From contig NC_092581.1 of the NCBI RefSeq assembly GCF_037975245.1, forward strand, positions 508,501-572,500: a DNA stretch of 64,000 nucleotides, given 5' to 3'. The stretch's first letter is position 1; every line of letters begins with the position of its first letter. This stretch comes from Apostichopus japonicus (taxonomy: Eukaryota; Echinodermata; Holothuroidea; Aspidochirotida; Stichopodidae). Of the stretch, positions 1 through 64,000 are shown one piece after another. Below the pieces are notes generated by a model. That model was not told where the DNA came from. It did not search any database and saw nothing but the letters and a program-made list of their open reading frames with translations. Made by a program: the position numbers and the translations under genes.

Positions 1-555
1 GTTTACCACAGTAACATTTATCACCAATACAATTTTCAAATATTGTAATAACAGATTCGTAAATAAAGTTTCTTCAACTGAGCGATCTTCAGAATTTGCT
101 TTAATCCACTTACTCTCTTCTTCAAATATAGTATAATTGCTTTAAATGGTGTCAACTTCGAGATCATGGCCCTTGTGCTTGAGCTAGATTAGAAAGAGGT
201 ACTTATGAAACCCACAAGTAATTCATCCTATTGTGCTCTACCATGTACAGTTTATCGGAGTTTATACAGAGATATTTAACAGTGTGAATGGATCTCAGCC
301 AATTGGGACTACTTCCTTATGCGAAGTGTCCCTCTATCCGGTAATGTCGTGGCAAGCTTCAAAGCACCTTTAGTGAAAATACAATAGAAACGGGATATTA
401 CAAGTGGTTTTCAAGCACAGTACAGTTTATTATATGACATGCATAAAATAATATACGACTTGCTACGTATATATATATATATATATATATATACATACCG
501 GTATATATACCGGTATATATATATATATATATATATGTAAATATATATATGTAAA

Positions 556-611
<56 letters not shown>

Positions 612-645
612 TATAGGCAATGTTCTGCGTAGCACTGAGAATTCT
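1..645. other. Window start: no gene; TA microsatellite
   Basis: Nothing coding is visible in the first 465 bases. From about 466 to 614 there is an interrupted TA microsatellite with two embedded ccggtatataccgg-like dyads. Open frames here encode only runs of Tyr/Ile and are artefacts of the repeat. Confidence 0.6.
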
Positions 646-995
646 AGTGGAAAAAATTGCAAAGTTTGCAAGTGCTAATAAAGAAAAGAAACACGACGTT
701 TCGGGTATAAACCCTTTAACAAAGTGAGCAAAAACACTACAGAAACTGTAAACAGCGAACGAAGAAAGATAAAATGGTCCAATGCACACACATGAAATAA
801 GCGAAAAGTAGCAGAGTGAAAGGACTTACAACAGATCGAATTTGGAGTTTAAACCATAAGGGGATAAGGTGCCAAGTCCGAAAATAAGTCTATTCTCGGA
901 TGAATCCGAGAAAAGAATTTGTTAAAGGGTTTATACCCGAAACGTCGTGTTTCTTTTCTTTATTAGCACTTGCAAACTTTGCAATTTTTTCCACT
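646..995. repeat. Foldback repeat with 78-bp arms, plus a third partial copy
   Basis: Bases 646-723 and 918-995 are reverse complements over 78 bp, separated by a loop of about 194 bp. The arm contains the words gtttcgggtataaaccc and agtgctaataaag. A shorter copy of the right arm recurs at about 1103-1147. Each copy ends in a TA run, which suggests a mobile or foldback unit that carries or seeds a TA tail. No coding capacity is seen. Confidence 0.8.
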
Positions 996-1002
996 ATATA
1001 TA

Positions 1003-1014
1003 TATATATAGTGG

Positions 1015-1103
<89 letters not shown>

Positions 1104-1143
1104 TCTTTTTTTTATTAGCACTTGCAAACTTTGCAATTTTTTC

Positions 1144-1188
<45 letters not shown>

Positions 1189-1202
1189 TATATATATATA
1201 CG

Positions 1203-1272
<70 letters not shown>

Positions 1273-1276
1273 TATA

Positions 1277-1297
<21 letters not shown>
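1003..1297. repeat. TA microsatellites with short interruptions
   Basis: Two long TA arrays (about 1003-1101 and 1147-1286) flank the short repeat copy at 1103-1147. The second runs into a GTAT tetranucleotide stretch. The Tyr/Ile-rich open frames across them have no support as genes. Confidence 0.9.
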
Positions 1298-1309
<12 letters not shown>

Positions 1310-1500
1310 ATGTGATCTTCCCGCAAGCAGGAACTCGCGAAAGAAGCCATGGAGGCTTGTAGACTCGCAAGCTGACCGAAGCCAATCTCTCGGCACACAT
1401 CCATTTAACGTCCATGTCGGGAAGTTGTTATTGAACAACACCCTTGCCAGACGACACACATTGCTGTCGGCGGGGAATCGAACCGGTAACTAACTATAAC
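1310..1500 (+). repeat. Dispersed repeat, family A copy 1
   Basis: The words cgcaagctgaccgaag and tttaacgtccat and the spacing between them recur at 6424-6537, marking two diverged copies of one family. This copy ends near a cgaaccggtaactaact stretch. No protein is encoded; it may be a SINE or MITE fragment. Confidence 0.65.
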
Positions 1501-2940
1501 TAACTATAGGTAACTAACACACGTGACCGTTCATTCACCCTTAATGAGCATAGTAATAGCAATTTGAAGTTTCCCATCGTTTAAGCTCTTTATTTCGAAG
1601 GTATTCTTTATCAAGAGTTCTTCACTTCAATAGGCTGATAATTTGGAAGCTTTTAGTGTTAATTCCATTCATTTGTTGGTAGAGATAATATCGTCGTTCG
1701 TTTATAGTGCACGAGTATCATATTAAAAGTGCCCACTAAAAGGACTAAAATCAAGACGAAGAATTAACTCCCTTTTTCTAATTTAAATGTACGATTATCT
1801 CTCACAAATACTCAAAGAAGTTGCGACTCGAAAGGCAGTAAGTTTTGATTGTGATTTGTGAGTGGGGTGGGAGGAGGATGGGGGAGGGGGCAGGCATGCG
1901 GCGGGTCCGGGTTCAATCATGAGGGACCGAGGAATATGGTATTACAAATAATATATTCTCATTTGAATAAATACCTCAAAGAACAGGTCCTGTCGTGCAA
2001 TAATGTCTCCAGTGCCACACCTGACTATCGATACCAATACACACACCTACACTGAGCTGTAACAACAATGAACATATTACCAGAAAGTTCAAGGTAAACT
2101 TTTACTTCAGGATTCAGAACTATTTAAAATTAATTGTTAAATTGTGCTGATATGCTTTATGTTTTTTGTCAAGATAGATCATTCTTGAAATACATTCCCC
2201 TTGATTTCCGCTAGTAATTATGTAAACAACTGTTAGTAAACGAGCTTACGTATGTACTTATATATAAAATCGACAGATGGCTATTAAAGCTACCATTATG
2301 ATTTGACAGATGGCCGGTAACGTCACGCAATATTAATAATAATACTTTACATAAGTAAATTAATAAATTAGCACAGCTCTGGTTTCTCCACAAAAGTTCC
2401 ATCAAATTCAACACAAGAGTCACAAGGGACCAAGCGACAAGATTTCATAATCATAATTTATTCATCTCTTGACACAAATATCAACAAAGACCTAAGTAAA
2501 CATAGCCCGACCTGGTGCCTACGTTTAAGCATGGAGCTATAAACGGTTTAAGATAACGTTTGTATGGCATGGAGGCAGGTGCCACATGTATATTATATAA
2601 TGGACTTATGTATGTCCTTCTCACCATGGACGTGACTCGATGAGCTAAACAAACCCATCCACGCGTAACAGTGATAATCCTGTTGATTAAAGGATAGTTA
2701 ATATGTCCAAGCTGTTGGTTGTCCATCTTGTGCTGTAAAATCAATTAATTGACTTCCACATACGAACAAATGAATTTTAAAACCAACTCAAGTATTGTGC
2801 TCGAATAACGCTAGAAAATCTAACAATGGTCACACGTGTCCAAACCTAAACAAGAATTATCTTTCACTTTTGTTCTCTTATGTAAGATTCCACAGATGTA
2901 GGGGAATAATTCGAAGGTCCATTATTTCTAAGAAATTATA
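1501..2940. other. Intergenic, no recognised gene
   Basis: AT-rich sequence with a G-rich patch near 1860-1915. The word catggagctataaac near 2530 recurs in a hairpin at 27131-27166. The short open frames resemble no family I know. Confidence 0.5.
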
Positions 2941-2960
2941 TACACACACACACACACACG

Positions 2961-3027
<67 letters not shown>
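2941..3027. repeat. Compound CA/TA microsatellite
   Basis: A short CA run (2941-2960) passes into a TA run ending near 3027. Confidence 0.9.
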
Positions 3028-3031
<4 letters not shown>

Positions 3032-3042
3032 ATAATTATTTA

Positions 3043-3112
3043 GTACTCATGTTTGATTACCCTTTTTTTTATAACAAATTGGTATTTTTTTATTACACAT
3101 TATTAACTTGTT
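3043..3112 (+). repeat. Dispersed repeat, family B partial copy
   Basis: The stretch with catgtttgattacc, ataacaaattgg and attacacattattaactt is repeated at about 48420-48505 and 48580-48617, continuing at 51691. All copies adjoin TA microsatellites. Confidence 0.7.
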
Positions 3113-3765
3113 GTCATCCAAACTTTTAACGGATAGTAACAAATTTATCATTTATTACAAGAAAGTAATCATTTTATTTGCATGCCCCTTATAGGCTTTC
3201 GTACTATATGACCTCGAATAACTACGTTGGGCTGGTACTGGGCAAGTATTAACAATTAACAGGAATTACTCCGTCATGCGACAAACTAACGATACTTTAC
3301 GCTTAAAGTGCTTACCTATGACGGACGTAATTAATAAGCAAACGAAACCAGTGTCTCTTAAATGGAGCACCAAGGCTTCTGTAATTCGACGAGAAATTTT
3401 CTTCGAATTACGTTTACTATGTACGTTTACTGAGTAATGTTTCATAGTTTGCCTGTGAAGTTAGAAGGATGAACGATTTTTGTAAACCTCAGTAGAAGAT
3501 TTGGGAAATAGTATCAGAGGCAATCATTTTGAGAAGATTTTTGTTCACTGTCGTCTGAACTGAACAGAGAATCATATTTTTTTTTGTTCATCAGTGTATT
3601 GTTTCGTAAGTCCACCTATACTGTCCATAACAAATTAATAAGCAACGAATAACCAGCCTTTCTGTAAGTAATAGTGATTGTCCGTTATGACAGGAAACAC
3701 ACCATACTGAAGTGTTGGAGATATATTGTTGTTTTTGTGGATAATGTAGTTTAGTCGCCGTCGAG
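3113..3765 (+). promoter_or_regulatory. Upstream region of the CUB/kringle gene (promoter and 5' UTR inferred)
   Basis: This region lies directly before the signal-peptide exon, so the promoter and 5' UTR may be here. I see no convincing TATA box or initiator that fixes a transcription start, and upstream non-coding exons cannot be excluded. Confidence 0.3.
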
Positions 3766-57706
<53,941 letters not shown>

Positions 57707-57736
57707 GTGAGTGAACAAGAAATGGAAAACTATCAG

Positions 57737-58000
57737 ATAGCTTAGATATGGACACACCAATACATGTAACTTGCACACAGACACATACAGCTAACTTGAA
57801 GATGGACACATGTACGAGATGTAACTGACACACAGACACTTATATGTAACTTACACACAGACACACATACATGTAACTAACACACTGACATACCTAAACA
57901 AGTTACTAATGTAGCGAAACACACATACGAGTAATATACAGACAAACAAACACAACATTGTTAAGTACACACACAAACACGCAGGTAACTTACACACACA
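57737..58000. repeat. Degenerate ACAC-rich tandem array
   Basis: Repeated acttacacacagacacat and tgtaactgacacacag phrases begin about 30 bp after the donor of exon 11. The - strand frame across it (Cys/Val-rich) is an artefact. Confidence 0.8.
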
Positions 58001-59000
58001 TACAAATGAGAAAGTAGCACATGCAAATTCATGAGGTAGGTTTCTGCAAAAGGTTATAAGGCCTTCCTCGTGTAATTGTTCTCTGTCACAGAGAAAGAAG
58101 TATCTTATCATAATTAATTTATCCTTTACGTTAGCTAATGATTAGTAGGACAAATGAGCGAAAAAACTGGTGTTGTTAGTGTTACAATGTTGTTGTTTGT
58201 ACTTTAGTCCACACAACATCTATATATATATATATATTCCATTCAGCAATGTTCTATCAGTTTACGATTATTATGTTTACAAATGTAACATAGCCTTGGC
58301 ATTTAGTTAGCTTTAATACAAATTTTGTAAATATATAATTAAAAAAAGTGAATACCGGCAAAGTTATTGTTCCAAGTAGAACCAGTCAATTCATTATCCT
58401 AATTAAAACCATACACATTTATACAATACAACAGTACAACATACAATCAAGCAGAAGAGAATGAAGCAACATGTTTCTTACCGTTCAATCTTTGTTCGGA
58501 TATGAATAATCGTCCAAGTTTTCTCTTTTTCTTTTTTAAATCGAGTTGCTTGATACTGGACTCGGACATGGTTCATTGAAAACAATACTTCATCTGCCTT
58601 AAACGAGATTTGTTTTCTCAATCAACCGGGACAGTTTCTGGATTATATAGTAGAAATCAATTACCAATGGTATATCAACTTCAAAAGAGTGGTCAGGAAC
58701 ACTTAAGTCTCTGGTGTAGAAGCTTCATGAATGTAAATCAATATATCATGCATGTTAAAATAAGAAAGGTCCCTTAGTTATGAATACCGGTCATTTATAT
58801 CCTGATTTTTTTAGCAGAGTATTGGTGAAGGTTCATCGTACATCTAGTAGTAAATAAGCGCAGGAACGCGAACCGTGTTTATTATGGCTTCTAATGATCG
58901 CGGGTCCAGTATATCAAGGTTCGGATCCAAGGAAATACTGTTAGCACTAAAAAGTACTGCATAGGTTACTTTGCTATTAAAATGGTACTTAATATGGAAG
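58001..59000. other. No recognised gene
   Basis: AT-rich intron or intergenic sequence; nothing recognised before the element at 59001. Confidence 0.5.
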
Positions 59001-59228
59001 TATGGCGCGAGAAAGCGGAATATATTATGTACAACAATATATATGCTTTACTTGCAAAATACATACATGGTTTACTTCAAAAATACATTTTAGACATATT
59101 TATATGTATTCTGCAAAAATATATTCTCTGACACAAAAGCATTTATAATATAAATATATATTCTCTAAGAAAAAAATATATATTTTCTTTCAAAATATAT
59201 ATATATATATATATTTTTTTTTTGAAAG

Positions 59229-59287
<59 letters not shown>

Positions 59288-60737
59288 TGTTAAAAAACAT
59301 ATATATTCTCAAAACATATATATATTCTACATATATATTCTTTTCACAACAAAATTCTATTCTGTGTGAAAAAATATATTCTGGTCGAAAAATATATATA
59401 TGCTGTACAAAGTACCAAAACATATATATTCTCTGACAGAAAAATATTTTTCTCTAACAAAATATATAAATTCTGAGACAGAAAAAATATATATTCTACA
59501 GGAAAAATTATATTCTGTGCAAAAATATATTTTTATTGTGTGTACAGAAAATATATATATTCTCTAACATTCAAGACCTATTCTGTGCGAAAAATATATT
59601 CTGTACGAAAAATATATTCTGTGCAAAAAAAATATATATGCTGTACAAAGTACGGAGCTCTGTAAGTGCTGACCAAGATGTTTGTTAAGTTGTTCAGTAA
59701 CTTCAGCAGTGACCAGCCTGTTCATTACACTGGTCATTCATAAAACGCACATGTTTGCTCAGAATCTTAATGCAGTTCATAGTTAGTGGGTTTGCGATAT
59801 CACATTGCACATGATAGTACCAGGGATTATTCCATAACAACTCCCTGATTGTACGACGGTACGTTCGACAGCGAAGCCTTCTGTACCATAACTAGCCGGC
59901 TTAACAGTAATTGCTCACTTCTTCACATTTCAAGGTTATTAGTTTGGAACGTTAGCCGGTGTGTTACGTAAGCAGTTTGCCAAACCTTGCAAAGGAAACG
60001 AACGTGGGAAAGTCATTTGCACAGCTCAAATTTCCTGCGATCTACCGCAAGTGCTTATTAAAATCTGTAAGGCAGGTAAACTGTTACGTCAGTGGTGCAG
60101 GGCGCATTTCACTCAATTGTATATTTTTGTAGAGAATATATATATTTTTCTCTTAGAGAATATATATTTTTTTTTCTCTTAGAGAATATATATATTTTTT
60201 CTCTTAGAGAATATATATATTTTTTCTCTTAGAGAATATATATATTTTTCTCTTAGAGAATATATATATTTTTTCTCTTAGAGAATATATATATTTTTTC
60301 TCTTAGAGAATATATATATTTTTTCTCTTAGAGAATATATATATTTTTTCTCTTAGAGAATATATATATTTTTCTCTTAGAGAATATATATATTTTTCTC
60401 TTAGAGAATATATATATTTTTTCTCTTAGAGAATTTATATATTTTTTCTCTTAGAGAATATATATATTTTTCTCTTCTCTCTTAGAATATATATATTTTT
60501 TCTCGTAGAGAATATATATTTTTTCTCTTAGAGAATATATATATTTTTTCTCTTAGATAATATATATATATTTTTCTCGTAGAGAATATTTATTTTTTCT
60601 CTTAGAGAGTATATATACCAGCCTAGAGAATATATATATCTTTGGCATAGAAACATATAATAAAGTTAACCATGTATATATTTCGCAAGTACAGCATATA
60701 TATATTTGTACGTAATATATTCCGCTTTCTCGCGCCA
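59001..60737. mobile_element. 1.74-kb element with long terminal inverted repeats and expanded AT-rich arms
   Basis: The left end tatggcgcgagaaagcgg and right end ccgctttctcgcgcca are inverted repeats that stay alignable for nearly 50 bp. The 8-bp word tatggaag lies on both sides (58993-59000 and 60738-60745) as a target duplication. Both arms are built of attctct/agagaat plus TA words. The right arm holds about 18 copies of a 25-30 bp unit, tctcttagagaatatatata (60120-60620). The middle (about 59650-60115) is ordinary sequence without a transposase. Confidence 0.88.
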
Positions 60738-60745
60738 TATGGAAG

Positions 60746-62239
60746 AATGTAGCTTGCTCCGCACGCTGGAATTCCTCACGTTCGGATCATGTATAAAGAC
60801 CTACTGATGATAAATACACTTTTATAGAACTGACAGCTATACTGCTGCTACTTTTCAAATATAGATTTGTATCTTTCTTTAATTGAAGTAAAGCGCATGA
60901 TACATATAGATTGGACTGCCTAGGTAGTTCCATTTTATTCTTGGTTGTTTTGAGAGAGACAGAAAGGGAAAGAAAAGCAAACCAACATTTTATGCTACAA
61001 AAACTCCTTAATAATGACACAAAGGTTCACTTAGTTTGCTGAAAATATATAAAGGCTACAAATACGTTGTGAATCGCATGATATGTAAATTTGATTGCTT
61101 AAGGGTCTTGAGCTTAATTTATGATTTTCTTTTGAAAGAAAATACTTATCAAGAGGTTTTTTATACAAAAGGGTTGTTGAAAGAATGGACGATAAAACGG
61201 TCTGCAATTAATATCTTTGTGTCCTATCGATCCCCATAGAACACATATGGTTCCTTGGAAATGCATTTGCTCCCAAGGGAGATTATTTGGATCAGGTCTG
61301 CTTTTGAAAAATCATATTTAACCTACTTTATTGTTTTCTGTTTAGCCAATTGGAATAAGAAACTCTGGCACATATTATAGCACTATATGAATTAGCTGAG
61401 ATATGCATATTGGCACTGAAACTATAAACATGAATTTTGCTTTAACTTTAACATTAAATATATAGTGAGTTCAGACATAAATGTTTAATGAAAATGAGTG
61501 AATCTCTGATCTTTTGTGTCATGGCAAAAATCAGAACTGGTTTGATACAATAACATGTAACCAGTAATAAGGTCAGTGAGCTTCATAGGGCGACCTAACA
61601 ATATTATTGTATGAAACAAACAAGAAGAGTACCTGTTAACATAAAGGAGAAAAGAGATAAGGAATGACGAAACAATCAACATATGGGAATGTATTGGCTG
61701 CAAGTTGGACAAAACAGGTCAACCTGGCAATTATTGAAAAAAGAAATTCAGTGATAATAAATGACCAGTGACTTTAAAAATAAAATAGAGATAAGGCAAC
61801 AAGCCTGCGGAATGAAATTCCTCCTAAGATGAGTAAGTTAATTGTTGGTGAATATAAACAGACTAATCATTTATGTCAACAATACATGACATTTAATTTA
61901 TGTGTTATTCACTTTTTTCTTTTTGCCAACATTTATTTCAATATACTCTCCACAGAGTAACAACAAATATTGTCTGTTTCTCAAACAGACACAAGGAAAT
62001 TGAAGCAAACAGGTGTTACCTGCTACATGCAAAATTGGTAAAGTCATTTAACATTAATCTTGTTACTCAAATAACATTCGGCACCTGCCAAAAGCAGACC
62101 TTAAATGATGCTATAAGGAAAAGGCCCAGGAGAATTGTAATTACTCAAAATTGCTTTTCTACCTGTAATGCAAATTTAAATTTATTTCAAAACTCATTCA
62201 CATTTAAATTATCATTTTGTAACATTGTCTGGAAAATGT
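60746..62239. other. No recognised gene
   Basis: AT-rich sequence. The + frame at 61900-62241 has no recognisable domain and lies antisense to the possible 3' end of the LINE relic that follows. Confidence 0.4.
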
Positions 62240-63400
62240 AATATTTGATGTGAAAAATGAGGAAGTTCAACGGATGCTTTAGCAAAAGGTGATATCAAAA
62301 TAAAAAATCTTTTCTTATTAAAACGACCTGTCTTTTAATAATCCTTTGCGTGAGGTCCAAAATAAATTAGAAATTACATTACATTCCCAGAAAAGATGCT
62401 CAATTGTTTCATCTCTACGTCCGCACAGATTTCACCAGAGGTTTTCATAGAGAGATAACATTTAATTAGTTCGTAGAATGCGGTGCAGAAAACGGTATTG
62501 AAAATAAATTAACTTAGTTTCTCTTAAAGGATTTAATAAGGGTTTGGAAAAATCACTTGCAATTGGTTTTCACTTAAATCAAAACTAACTTTCCATTTAA
62601 CAATCGACCTTGGACTCTTGATCCCCTGTGCAATAAGTTGCTTAAAAATACACCTCGACAGATGTACAGTGTGATGAATCGCATGTAACAATGAAGTATC
62701 AGTACCAGTGTGAGCTTGAATCAATGACGTTTTCCAGTGAGCTGGGATGGCATTAATAATCCCATAATAAACAGTGAAAGGGCAGTTAATATATACCTTT
62801 CTCTGAAGTCTGAGAAAGATAAAAAGTGATAATTTTCATCAATCATATCATTATATCTTATTCCATTGTTAAACCATGTTTTATAAAATATGACCTTGTC
62901 ATTTACTTTAATATAATGATTATTCCAGATGACTTGACTTTAAAAGTAATCATTAACTTCTTTCAATGCAAAATCAGACGAAGCGTTAAGAACTTCATCA
63001 ATGAATGCATTATGCGTGTCCACATCATCTGCCTTGTACTTGCAACCAAAAATTCAATTAGCCCCTTTAAGATAATAATTGAAGTAAATTTTCCGAAAGG
63101 CAACATTGCATCAGTATATCACTTAACCCAAGTGCATTTCAAACCATTTATAACACTTTAAATGAGGGTTGCATTTAACCCCCCCCCCCCACTCCCTCCC
63201 TTCTGAAATAGAGCTTATTAGTGTCGTGCGCTGACTTTTGTCTGGTTTTCTGGACCAAATGAAGCTGAATAAAATACTTTCCAGTTGTTTAATGAAGTTG
63301 TTAGGGGGGTAAGGCAAACACTGAAATAGGTATGTGTTATTAATTTCGTTGTTATGGTAACAATACATAGGACTAAAAAGAAGTATACATAACACATCGA
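62240..63400 (-). pseudogene. L1-like LINE relic, 3' part of the polymerase ORF
   Basis: Read on the - strand from about 63400, the translation has ESILFSFIWSRKPDKSQRTT and a following Gly-rich GG motif, then a WNNHYIKVNDK-like segment (about 62930), and KLIYFQYRFLHRI with ETIEHLFW (about 62520-62400). This series is typical of the region after the reverse transcriptase in L1-type elements, ending in the Cys/His segment. Several stops and shifts show that it is dead. Confidence 0.65.
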
Positions 63401-64000
63401 GAATAAAGAACTAAAGCTTATCATTTAACTTTATGCAACGTAAAATGGTGAACGAAAAGAACCTATAGTCTAAGAAGGGTTGAAGTAATTCTAGTTGGAT
63501 AAAGATTGCAGCAAGGTAACTAAAATAATTTATTAATGCTTCTTTGCTACCATTTGGCCAGGTATAAATATTTTTGTTCCCCCCCCCCTTTAAATTGAAT
63601 TTCATTGCTGGATAAAAAGGGTGGTTTCATCTTTATTTGTTTATATTGTTATGAATTAACTCGATGCTAACTGAGGAATTTACCACTCCAGGTTTCAACT
63701 AGTTTACGGAAAAGTAAACAAATTAATTGTACCTGAAAGTCTTGTTATCAATTATGTTTAGGTTGGTTCACAAACTTCCCTATATCCACTCACGCATTAA
63801 GTCTACGATTCTCGGTATGTGTATGAATAATCAGATGAATCGATGTGCTAGAGATGTGGACACAAGATTGATCAATTTTGGTCGTCGTTTCCGTTCCTGT
63901 CCATTGAACATAAGATAAGCCAAGAAGAAGTGAAAGAGAAGCTAGGATACGTAACAAATACCCCCCCCCCCAAAAAAAAAAAACACTACTACATTGCATA
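63401..64000. other. Window end: no recognised gene
   Basis: AT-rich with C-runs near 63578 and 63960 and an A-run near 63971. A tttag followed by 63763-63813 and a gtatgtgt donor looks exon-like but lacks the cysteines expected for the missing half kringle. Confidence 0.4.

Noticed and set aside
411-1493. Tyr/Ile-rich open frames on both strands
   Set aside because: Translations of TA microsatellites.
61900-62241. 113-codon + strand frame
   Set aside because: No domain, and antisense to or adjoining the LINE relic on the - strand.
63763-63813. Missing second half of kringle 2
   Set aside because: It has an acceptor and donor, but the in-phase peptide has no cysteines.

Overview
This is eukaryotic DNA, AT-rich and crowded with introns, microsatellites and transposon relics. 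It has GT-AG introns, CUB, LDL-receptor class A and kringle exons, tRNA-derived SINEs, LINE relics and many hAT-type elements. No bacterial gene layout is present. Frequent GTAGGCCTA-type words and the transposon families suggest an invertebrate deuterostome, probably an echinoderm (a sea cucumber is possible). That assignment is inference.

The one convincing host gene lies on the + strand and fills most of the window (3766 to 57706, 3' end outside). I built it from splice signals and phase. There are eleven exons, and every intron is phase 1. They encode a signal peptide, CUB1, a short Cys-rich exon, CUB2, a second Cys-rich exon, CUB3, CUB4, an LDLa-like module, kringle 1 (two exons) and the first half of kringle 2. 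CUB1 to CUB3 contain no cysteine; CUB4 has two. The product, about 703 residues so far, should be a secreted or cell-surface mosaic protein. I do not recognise this exact domain order.

The introns are full of repeats. Intron 1 holds a compound CATC/CGTC array and a dead LINE 3' end. The CUB1-CUB2 and CUB2-CUB3 introns hold a BEL/Pao relic, a SINE, hAT elements with 8-bp target duplications and a 45-bp minisatellite. The 26-kb intron between CUB3 and CUB4 is a nested graveyard. It contains a dead zinc-finger gene, an intron-containing Ginger/KRBA2-like integrase gene with four in-frame stops, several hAT miniature elements (one inserted in another), a LINE and two spliceable exons of an uncharacterised mobile-element-like family. 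The kringle introns hold a 3.1-kb element with seven perfect DR4 (AGGTCA direct repeat) sites and a 2.85-kb minisatellite with higher-order structure.

Beyond the last exon are a 1.74-kb terminal-inverted-repeat element and an L1-like LINE relic on the - strand. Most long open frames in the window are by-products of tandem repeats whose unit length divides by three. I read everything by eye, so exon calls need transcript support and family names need database searches.
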